From the NCBI RefSeq assembly GCF_905220565.1, contig NC_059406.1:14766001-14830000 (forward strand): a stretch of DNA of 64,000 nucleotides. Direction: 5' to 3'. This DNA comes from Melitaea cinxia. Its lineage: Eukaryota; Arthropoda; Insecta; Lepidoptera; Nymphalidae. The notes under the pieces were generated by a model. It did not search any database and was not told the origin of the DNA. It saw only the letters and a program-made list of their open reading frames with translations. A program made the translations under genes and the position numbers. Shown piece by piece: positions 20,060 to 32,000 of this stretch (position 1 is its first letter; each line of letters opens with the position of its first letter).

Positions 20060-23000
20060 TCACTCCCTGGGGAGAGACCAACTTTTCGACCGCCTCAAGG
20101 CCATAACTTCACGAGACACTTCGTGTTTGGGAGTGGGAGTCCGGTGCTTTGATTTCGACCGAGATTTTGAACGTCTGCTCCTCGACCTAGAACTTCGCCG
20201 TGACCATGATTTTGAACGGCTGTGAGACCTGGAAACATTAATTAAAACGATGTAGTACTTGTGTGTAAAACGTATTTTTATATAGAAATTAGTTTTAGTT
20301 TGTGTGAAGTATGCTATCTTACGAACTTTTTACTTTCAGCCCATATTCACAAACTCAAAGTAAAAAAAAAATGGATAGATGGTGTAATCGAAGTCGGGTT
20401 TTTTTTTCGTTTACTAGCAAACACAACTATATTGTTAATTTTGGGCGTTGTGTTGTGTGTGACGTTTTCTTGTGGCACTTAGCCGTTCGTGATTACGATG
20501 TAATAGACAATGAATAATAAATATTAAAAACAAATTTATTTATTTTTTATTTAATTCTCTATTGACTGTTTATTATGAGGTACCTTTTTTCGTTTTTTTT
20601 TTTTTTTTTTTGATGTTACAAAATATGATTTCATTATTTATTTATATTACCCAAAGTAAATAAAACGGCTACTTAGTATTAATTTATTTATTTAGAAAGG
20701 CAACCGTTTATATCATTTATTATTCTATATTCCTTCCAAGAACATTTTAATTTGTTCTTTTAACAATTTCGTGCAAATCTCAAGCAATAAAAAATCGTAT
20801 GTATCAGCTCTGTAACACGACTGTAGTTTACTCCTCCAGATCTAAATAGGCACAACAAAAAGCTTACTAGTTTAAGAAAAAGATTGATACCATATCAAAT
20901 AGTACATAAACGAATCAAATAATGCCATCTATCTAAGATGGCGTTATTAGCAAACGTCGTTACATCAATCGCAACCCTATTAGTTCCGATAGATGGCGTT
21001 ACTAGAAACGCAACGAGATCATTCGTTCAGTAGATTTTACTCATCATATTTTAAAGTCCAAAAAATAAAATACTATATAACGCATCATTTTGCACACCGT
21101 ACATTGAATACGACGTCATCGGCCCGTCTCAAATTAATTCGTACGGGTAGGGCGACCTTAGTGTTCGAGGGAGCCTTTCTCAGGAGTTACGAATCGCGTC
21201 GAGCTTGAAAGGCAACCGCTAGCGGTATCGCGGAAGTGCAACTGTGTCCCTGTGATTCCGCCCAAGCGTGTCGAAGGAACACCCCAGAGGTTTTAGTCCG
21301 TGCGACTCGGACATACCCTCCAGCTCCCCCGGGCTGTAGGCATCCGTTAGGGATTTCCTCTGGGAAAAAAAAAAAAGAAAAAAAAAAAAAGGCTGGTCCT
21401 CAGTCGTATATATAAAAAAGGAAAAAACCACTAACCTCGACCTCCTCGTCCTCGACCTCGACCTCGAGCGCGACCTCCCCCTAGACCTCGAGCGCGACCG
21501 CCGCCGACTGCGCGAGCGCCTGCTCCGGGAGCGCGACCTCCGCGAGCGGGAGCGGGAGCGGGAGCGAGAGCGGGAGCGGGGGCGGGAGCGGGAGCGGGAG
21601 CGGGAGCGGGAGTCGTGCTCGTGGCGGTGCTCCGCTTGCGTCAGCTTCTTGAAGTATCTGGGGAGAGGCGCGGGGGCTTTCAATTCGAAGAAGACAATTG
21701 GAGGGTTTTTTTGAAGATTGTCGTGCCAATTGACATTCTTTGAATCCAATATGTGCTGTGTGGCTACGGCACTAAAGAATTTAGCCACCCCTCTCTTCCC
21801 GTGGGTGTCGTAAGAGGCGACTTAGGGATAACAAGGTTCCACAACCACCTTGGAACTTAAGAAGCCGACCGATGGCGGGATAACCATCCAACTGCTGGCT
21901 TTGAAATACACAGGCCGAAGACGGGCAGCAGCGTCTTTGGTGCGACAAAGCCAGTAAGTACTGCGGTCACCAACCCGCCTGCCCAGCGTGGTGACTATGG
22001 GCAAAGCACATGAGTTCACGTTATTTTTGGCGTAAACTTGTGGAGGCCTATGTCCAGCAGTGGACTGTATAGGCTGTAATGAATGAATGAATGAATGAAT
22101 GAATGAATGAATGAAATGAATCCAATATGAGACTTCTTTCGAAGATTTAATATTTTATGTACTTTTGCTTAAGTTTTGTGTTAAGATACCTCCACTTGAA
22201 TAAAGTGGGACATATCTATCGAAACCCGAACAAATACAAAAAAAAATCAAAATAAAAAATTACTTCATTCAAGTAGGCTTCAAAAGCATTTTTAATGGTC
22301 ATTTTACATATTAATGTTAAACATTTATACTCTCAATTCTTAGAATCAAATTTCAGGCTTTTTGTAACTTTCGATGTAATTCTGACCTGAGATTTGTATC
22401 AACATACCTCCACAACCGTAAAAACCCAGACAAAACAACTTTTGAAGCATCATTTTACAAATCAACATTGTTTTAAAAAATAATAATCAAGTCAATGTGA
22501 AAAGTGACAAATACACAGACCATAGCCTAGTAAGCCTAGCTTTTACTCTAAAAAAAATTTTTTTTAATAATGATACATACTGATAATACTGATGAGTAGC
22601 ATCTGGTCCATCGAAGTACGGCAGTCTCCCTCGTCCACGCCCACGCCCCCGACCCCTTCCTCTTGCCCTCATCTCCGGGAAGTACGCGCCCCGCACCGCG
22701 TAATATGACGCTAACAAACGTGACACACAACATTACTGACTGGTAACATTCGACATGGCAACATTAACATTGGCGCCGCGTTGGCGCAACGGTCACAGCC
22801 ATGGATTGTACCTGTTGTGTTGGCGGTTGCGGGTTCGATCTCCGCACATGACAAACATTTGTATTGGCCATACAGGTGTTTGCCATGGTCTGGATGTTTG
22901 TGCAATCTCCCCACCGTGCCTCGGAGAGCACGTTAAGCCGTCGGTTCCGGTTGTTATCATGTACACCTGATAGCGATCGTTACTCATAGTAGGGAATATA

Positions 23001-26000
23001 TCCGCTACCCCTAACCCGCCTTGGAGCAGCATGGTGGATTAAGCTCTGACCCTTCTCCTACATGGGAAAAGATGCCTATGCCTAGTAGTGGGATATTACA
23101 GGCTGAAGCGTAAAATTCAACATAAGCAAAGTTCCTTTAGGTCTCGTACAAAGGTCTAGAGAGAAATATCCGTTTTCTGAATATAGGAACTGAACACAAA
23201 AGTGACAAATGAAAAGTCTGGATTACTTCCAAAAGTCTACATTTTATATTATATTTGCAAAAGAGGCATACACGTGGCTGGCTGTGTCGTTCAACTAAGT
23301 TAGTGTATCATATTGTAATGTTTATTACTTAAAATGGCGATTACGTTCATTCATACTTATGTCCAGTGTCCTTAATTGACATTAGTCGGAGCTGGAATAA
23401 AATTATCGACCGATTTCAGAACGGTACTCCCATCGTGGTCTATCCTGAATAATCATAGTGATTATCCTGGCTCAAGGGACCAAATAAACTCTTGGTCCTT
23501 CGAGCCAGAGAAGTCCATTCTTAATATAATAGAAGAGTTAGTTTATTGCTACATATGATATAAACAAAATTAATACTCATACTTTGCGGGTAGGCGTACT
23601 GAGGCGCGACGGCGGGAAATGGATAGCCGAAGGTATAGGGAGCCGGATAACCGTACATTCCTGTAATATGAAAATATAATGATTTAAAAACAATATTCAA
23701 GATTTTTTAATCTACTATTATCTCTATAGTAATGTTAATTTCTATAACATGAAGTAGAGATTTTTTTCTTTGTTTATAATGAAAACACATGAAGGGCCAG
23801 AGGGAAAAACGTGATGTCACATTTCTCGAAAAAAATGCATTTCTGATCGACAGCTCTTGATGTGACTATCATGTGGCATAGTAGTGTAGGATAAAACTGT
23901 ATAGTCACATAAGAAAACTGGTTTGAAAATAGTGGCAAAGATGACCCTTTCTCTCCATTCACAATTGGTAGCATTTAATTATTTTATTTGTTTTTATGTT
24001 ATTTTGTGCTTTTAATCGTGCGATCGGCTGTTAGGCCATGAGAAGATATTTTGTGCTTTTAATCGTGCAATCGGCTGGTAGGCCATGAGAAGATGCGGCG
24101 TCGGGCCATCTTGTGTAGGGTGCAAATCCCATCGATGTTCAGCCCTTTAGTGTGTTACAACTAATCAATTGGGTCGACGGGTGTCTTCATCGTCAAACAT
24201 CGTATCATCAGCTGACCCACAAGTTGATTTGGGTGATAGCGTGTTTATATAATAATCAAATAATCAGTTTTAGAAATAATCAAATAATATACCACATAAT
24301 AACGATGATTTACTGTGGTTTAATTTATAAAAGATTTTTGTTGTGTGGTTCTTATATATGCAACACACACTACAAACTCAACTCCTTTCTTACTTACCAT
24401 GTAGTTTTAATAGTTGTTATTTCCCCCTTTAAATCCAACTTGGTTTAAAAACCTGATATTATTTATACACTAGTTAATATTATGATAATTTTTGTACATT
24501 TGCAAAATTTAAGAGCATTTTACATACCTGCGGCAGTCTTGTTGTAAATAATCTCCCTCTCTGGAGTCGTGAGTTTCTCAGTTTTAACGCGCTTATGTCG
24601 CTCGTCATCCGATATTGAACTGATTGACGAGTCCCTTTTGGGTTTCTTTGTTTCTAACGCTGATCTGATTATTATACGACCTGTAATTATAACAATATTT
24701 ATATTATTTTAACATCCCAATTATAAATATTGGCACAATAAATCCGGTGTTGCTTATAATTAGGGGAGCAATTTCTCTTAAAACAACTATAGAGTGTTAT
24801 AATATAGAGTGTTTATGACTAGCTGGGCCTTGCGGTTGCACCCGCGTTGATTTGTGGAAGAAAAATAGCCTGAAGCTGAACGAAAAAATTACCGACCGTC
24901 ACATGTTGACATTGTTCCAAAATTATAGCTGTCATTGTCATATATATAATTTTAATAATTAATTAATTCACAAAAACAAAAGCAATAATAATTTCTTTAC
25001 TTGTGGATGCTGGTAGAGTTAACGATTATGTATAAAATGATATATAATATATGTGGAGTAATTGTGGTTTTTTTTCTAAAAAGAGAGGCAAACATCTTAA
25101 TCTTAGCGTATTCATATATATGATTGTATGCTCTGGTATAGCAGATCCTAGATCCTTTAACTGAGGTAGGGTAGGTATAGCAAGATATATCCTGCTCAAC
25201 ATCTGGAGCAGCCCGACTGGGGAAGTACCTCGGCCTTACAGAAGATCACACCTAACTAATACTGCTTTCAAGCAGTGTTGTGTTCCTGTGTTAATAAGGT
25301 GAAAAGAGCTCCTGAGTGACTGGGCTTAGGGTCGGCAACGCGCTTGTGATACTTCTGATGTTGCAGCCGTCTATAGGCTGAAGTAATTGCTTACCATTAT
25401 ATGAACCATACTCTAATTGCCGACCTAGTTGTATAAAAAAAAAGTTTTATATGCTATTTTAGTAATAAGGCCGTCTTATGTATCGTTATTTTGTTAATAT
25501 GTACTTTTCTTGGTATAGAATAGACAGTACGAATAAATAAATAAATTATATACAGGGTGGTCCAATGGGTGACGTCCAAAATTTTTTTTTTGCATTGCTG
25601 ACATCTGGAGATATTCGAAAATACCCCATGTATGTTCTGCGATTTTTCGTAGTTTAGGAGATATGATTTTTTTTCATATTTTTAAAAATTTTCGACCTAA
25701 CTATTAAAAAAAAAATTTTTCGTTATGAATTAAGCCATTTTCTTTATTTTTATTTTTTGTGTCTTAGTCCTTATGATTTGTACTCTCATAGATAAAATAC
25801 CTAGCTTCCTACTATTAATAAAAGTTATTAAAAATTCAGATCGAAAATAAATAATTTGGGTTTGAGCGAGTCGGAGTTCAATTTTGAACTTTTAATTAAA
25901 AAAAAACGAAAAAGTTTCATGACTTTTTAGTAATTTCAAAAACTTACTGAGACCTTCAGCTTTGATTATAATAAAAAAAAAAGTGGTACTTAATAGGCCT

Positions 26001-29000
26001 ATTTTAGCCGTAAACTGCCTTTAAATGTACAGGGCCGTAAAATGTCCGAAATTAATCAATTACTTTAAAAGCACCTATTGTTCATTTCTAAGGTAAATTT
26101 TCTAAGGTAAAGTAAGTTTCTAAGGTAAAACCAACCTGGTTGTGTTTGATATAATTACCATTCAGTGATACTATCCAAGGCGAGTGGCTTTCTGCCGAAC
26201 AATGTTGGAAAGAACTGAGTGGGATCCTAATTTTTTCAAAAAAATTCTATGGACAGACGAATCGCGATTCGAAAGGACTGGAGTCTTTAATATCCATAAT
26301 TACCATAGTTGGGCCATTGAAAACCCACACATGACAAGATCAACAAACTTCCAAGTACGATTTAGTCTAAATTTGTGGTTGGGAATTGTAAACGGGACAC
26401 TTATAGGACCTTTCGAATTGCCAAGTAAATTAAATGGAGCCCAATATTTAGAGTTCTTACAAAACAATTTAGACGATTTGTTGGAGGATGTAGACTTGCA
26501 AACTAGAAGGAGAATAATTTTTCAGAATGATGGGGCTCCTTGCCACTATACAAGAACAGTACGAGACCACCTGAATCAACGATTCCCCAGAAGGTGGATT
26601 GGGCGTGGCGGGCCGATTCCGTGGCCTGCACGCTCACCAGACCTTAACCCCATTGATTTTTTTCTCTGGGGATATTATAAAGAGGTGGTTTACGGACGCG
26701 AAATAAACACGGAAGCAGAGCTGCGCGAAAAACTAAGGCAGGCCGCAACAAAAATTAGACAAAATAATGGTAGTTTTAGTAGACTACAACAAAAATTTTT
26801 AAGACGTTGTAGATTGTGTATTGAAGCTTAAGGAAAACATTTTGAAAATTTGCTTTAAATAAAAATCAGTCATAACTGTTTTAATTGTTTTATTTATTAT
26901 GAATGGTAATTATATCAAACACAACCAACCTAATTTACCTTAGAAATAAACAATAGGTGCTTTTAAAATAATTGATTAATTTCGGACATTTTACGGCCCT
27001 GTACATTTAAAGGCAGTTTACGGCTAAAATAGGCCTATTAAGTACCACTTTTTTTGTATTATAATCAAAGCTGAAGGTCTCAGGAAATTTTTGAAATTAC
27101 TAAAAAGTCATGAAACTTTTTCGTTTTTTTTAATTAAAAGTTCAAAATTGAACTCCGACTCGCTCAAACCCAAATTATTTATTTTCGATCTGAATTTTTA
27201 ATAACTTTTATTAATAGTAGGAAGCTAGGTATTTTATCTATGAGAGTACAAATCATAAGGACTAAGACACAAAAAATAAAAATAAAGAAAATGGCTTAAT
27301 TCATAACGAAAAAATTTTTTTTTAATAGTTAGGTCGAAAATTTTTAAAAATATGAAAAAAAAACATATCTCCTAAACTACGAAAAATCGCAGAACATACA
27401 TGGGGTATTTTCGAATACCTCCAGATGTCGGCAATCCAAAAAAAATTTTTGGACGTCACCCATTGGACCACCCTGTATATAAACAAATGTGAAACTAATA
27501 ACAAGTTTGTATAGTTTAATATTTAAAAGTAATTACCATCCATTGCATGCTTTAGCCTCTCCCTCTGTTCTTCAAGATCTTTCTCCTGTTGTCTTTTAAA
27601 ATTGTCAACTATTCTCTGCCTAGCCAGACGTTCGCTAGCATTATAGTAGCGTTGTGGCCTCTTGCTGTTCTGTTGGAGATCTGGACGCAGCTGTAAACCA
27701 GCATTACTTCATTTCAATAATATTAATAAATACTCTTTTACTAGCCCGTTCGCGCAGTTTGTAGTGGCCATAGTGTATAGTGGTTGCAGGTTCGATTCCC
27801 ACCTGAGTCTGGGTGTGATATTTGTATTTATTTATATTATTTCTATTTATAATTAAGAACAAAAAATATTTTGTTATTTTTTTTTTTGGGTGGTACCTAT
27901 AACACTAACATTAAGTTGCTTACTGTAGGAACTGATGATTGTCTGTACACCATGAAAAAATGTAACAAAAACAAAAGATGTACAAACGCAGTCTTAACCC
28001 TAAGAGCAATTTCTTCCAGACAACCGCAGGGTATAGGACAGGGAGTAAAAAATGGGAAGTGTACAAAGAGTTGATAAAGAATTAAATTATAACACAAAGA
28101 ATAAGCCGCTGTTAGTAGATAAGGTGTGGTGATTTCAAAGCAATTTTCGCTACCTAAACATACAAACGAAATTCAATAGCTAACTTCACTTCAAACATAA
28201 AGCATTTCATATATACTTTTTTAATAACAAGTTAATCACAAGCCAAAAAAATATGGTCTTAATAACCTTCAGTTTTGAAACCGGTATGAATAAAGATTTT
28301 TGCATATAAATTTCAAAGACAATTTATAAGGTTTAGCACATTAATTAAAAAAATATGTATGACACAGGCATGAACTTCCCTATCTTAAGATCTGACAACT
28401 GTGTTGGTATCCTAATATTTGAAAGCTGAAAAGTTTGTTTATTTGAATGCGCTAATCTCAGACACTGGCTTTAACTGAAAATTCTTTTTATATATGACAG
28501 CTTATTAACCGAGGAAGGGTATAAGGTATTTAATAACATGGTCCCATATCACACTCCTTACGTTAGTCCTCTGCCCAAAGGTAGCCTGGATCACTGTATT
28601 AGCGATAAGGCAGCCTGTTGCAACTGTTACAACTTGTATTTTCATATATAATTCGTCTTATTTTTAAAATGTTGTATTGGTGAATGAAAGTGTGAATGAA
28701 TGAATGAATGAATGAATGAATGAATGAATGAATGAATGAATGAATGAATGAATGAATGAATGAATGAATAAATAAATAAATAGTATAATTTTGGCTCAAA
28801 TTAAAACAATTATAATCGCAAAGCACAGCTAGTGTTAAATATATTGTATTGAAATAGATTTATTAACACATTTATTTACATTTTACAAATTCTTCCTACT
28901 GTACATCCTTCTACCCTGATTCATTCACTATTTAATCCATTCTTGTGTGGAATGTTTTACCTGTTGAACCAAGAGGAGCAACCTTCATCTCATCAAAGCT

Positions 29001-32000
29001 CTTTTTTCATTTAAGAAAATTGTTAAACATCTTTCCTTATAACTGTTATAATTAATATTAAATTATTTACATATGTATTGCAAGTTTATATATTCTATAT
29101 ATTATATATACAATTCTCGTGTCACAATGTTAGTTAGCATACTCCTCTGAAACAGCTGGAGCGATTTATATGAAATTTTGTGTGCATTATGTATTGGTAG
29201 GCAAAACGTTTCCTGGGTCAGCTAGTATCAATATAATTATATTCTATATATTGTTATATATTTCTACTTAAATTATCTGGAAGAGATTACTGCATTAGCA
29301 ATAAGGCCGCACTTGTACATATCCTTTTTCTTGATATGTTGTACATTGTTTTTGATTTACAATAAAGAGTATAAATAAAATAAAATACATTACCTCAATT
29401 CTTTTAAACAATTCCTCTATCAGTCTAACAGCTTGTAGTTTTTTCTGAGCCTTCAATAACTTCCTCTGTTCCTCTACGACCTTCTTATTGAGATCTACAT
29501 CCTCTCTTGCCATTAATTTAGCCAGCTGCTTCTTTTTCCTTCTTTCTTCCCTCTCTCGCATCTTTGTGAGTTTCTCTTTTTCACGGTGCTCAATTTTTTG
29601 TCTACAACATAGAAATCGAATAAATCAAATTTTGTCTGTGAATAATGGCACAGCCTACTGATCATAGGCTTTGAAAAACTTGCATTAACTACAATAATGA
29701 GCAAACTTTAGTGATAGTGTTAATATCTCTCTTTACTATAAAGAAGAATATGATGCTAATTTTCATGTTGGCAGACAATTTATTATTATAAAAGTAACAA
29801 TCTCAACTAGGTATTTATATATACTAAGTAGGACAAATAATTGTAAGCAGGACAAAATTGTTTACAATCTCTGCTGCAAGTCACAGTACTAACGTAAATT
29901 AAAATAAATTTTTTAGATTTTTATGACCTTATAAAATAGAACTATCAGTCTACAATAGATCTTTTCACAATACTACATCAGAATCACATTTTATGTTGTT
30001 GGGGTGTGGGCAGGGTGCGAGTGGGCTTAAGTGTGCGGCGTTAAGTCGGCTCGCCTCTGTCAAGTCTGCCACACGCGTCCACGTCGCCCTCAGCTCGCCG
30101 ACGCACGGGCTTGGGGGCGAACCCATTCCTTAGGACGTCATGTCTTCTGGGATGGGTCGCACACCCTGGTAATACAGTGGTCGTAACGGGCGCCGCAAAC
30201 TACCACCTTCCCCGGACTGCTGTAGCTAAGTATGACAGGCCATCCGCCGGGTATAGTAGGTGACCCGGCGGATCACAATTGCAAATGCCTACCTGCGTGT
30301 GTCCTGCGCAGTTGATCGCCGTACGCAGGGATGAAGGAGTCCTGGGGGGCTGAGTCGAACGGGGTCTGGGTTTTGTTACCACGGGAGACAACACGCCCTC
30401 TTTGGTCCGGATTTCAGGCTAAACGGTAGCCCCGTAGCTAGCCACTGCGGGGAAACGGACATGCGTAACTGCACGGATGAGCCGGGTGCTTTACGCTGGC
30501 GAGATGGGGAAGGGTCCTCTGGGAGGACACGGGGACCGGCCATGCTGACGGGGCAAGGGTGTTCGGAACCACTGGGGGCCGTGGGATCGCGGTCACCAGC
30601 CGGGCATCTGCAGCTCCCGATGTCGCGCTTGGAACCCAACCTTTCACATCTATACCCACTGCGTAGCCCCGGTGTCGAAACGGCATCCCCAACGTTGCGG
30701 GCTCCATGGAGGGTAGGGAGCGCAGTGGATGAATTTATATCTTACACACTATGGATAAAAACAGATCCAAACCCACACAGGGACCTGAAGGGAAACCGGA
30801 TGGTACCTCACTGGTGGCGAGAACCGCAAACGCGGGTCCGTCTACCAAACACCCACTACAACTTCAACAGACACAACAGGGGAGCGGTACCACGAAGTTG
30901 GGGCCGCCCTCCTCCACAAGCGGAGGCAAGGCAGCGAAGTCGACCTTGACCTCAGCAAACACACACAAACACGGGGGTGGTGCTGCCAAGGTGGCGCCAC
31001 CACACACAAAACGCAAGTCCGTGGGTGGCCGAGGGGAAACTGGGAAACCGGAGGAACCTAGGCCGTCCACGTCGACGGCGTCCTCAACAGAGGGTGCCAT
31101 CCTTGTTGCCGACAGGGCACCGGGGCAACCCGGAACCCGGACGGCGGAAGAGGTGGCTGCCCTCCAACGCTTTGACGAGGCGTGGACTCTTGTCGACCGA
31201 CGACAGGCCAAGGGGAAACCCAGCAAGTCGGCGGGACGCGTGGGTGGTACAGGGTCCTCCCAACCAGGGAGCGAACCTAAGCCTAAGCGCAAGAGCAAGA
31301 GGCAGCGCCAACGTCAAAGAAGGGCCCAAGCCAAAGAACCCAAACCCATGGGGTCCGTCAAGTTTGCGAAGGGGGCGGCAGGTGGCCAGGGCAACCAGGC
31401 AACCGGTCGCGCCCAACGCGGCGAGGCGCTGGCGAAGGTCAAAGCGGGGGATGGAAGTACGTCCCAGGCACCGGCCAAAAGGGCTCGCCTCGACGACTCT
31501 CAGTCGCCGAGGGGGGACCCCAAAAAGCCGAAGCTAGCGGACGGAACCCATGTCCCCTATGCTGCGGCTGTGCAGTCGGACCTACTGGTTGCGGTAACAA
31601 CTGCGACCGGTGAGCCCTTGACTGCACAAGCCGCACAAGAGATACAGGTCCTTCTACAGGAGCGCCTTCTCAAGGACTCCATAGAAGCGACCGATGACGA
31701 GCCGGTGTACCCTGTCTTTCAGGGTAAACCGACCTACGCAAACGGGGCTCTGAAACTGTGGTGTGGTGACCAGGATACCGTGGGATACCTCACGCGCATA
31801 GTCTCGGAGCTCACCTTGCCCACGGGTGCTAGACTGACGGTCAAGCGACAGCGCGACCTCGTCAAGTTGGTCCGCTGCGGCGTTCTGCTTCCGGGTGAAC
31901 AACCGGACATCTGGAAGGTGGGACGCGCGCTGCGGTTCCAGAACAAGTGGGCAAGGGTAGACAGCTGGGTCCTCCACAAGGTCGATAGACAGGACGGTAA

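Noticed and set aside
21219..21788. Single-exon reading of the RS-rich frame as a separate 189-residue gene
   Set aside because: Its start lies in a retroposon and its end in an intron; only 21436-21737 fits as AKAP17A exon 7.
28599..28826. Open frame rich in FIHS repeats
   Set aside because: It is the reverse reading of a (GAAT)n microsatellite.
30461..31537. Plus- and minus-strand open frames overlapping retrotransposon ORF1
   Set aside because: They are shadows of a GC-rich coding region; only the 555-codon frame has a start, basic blocks and the correct position before ORF2.
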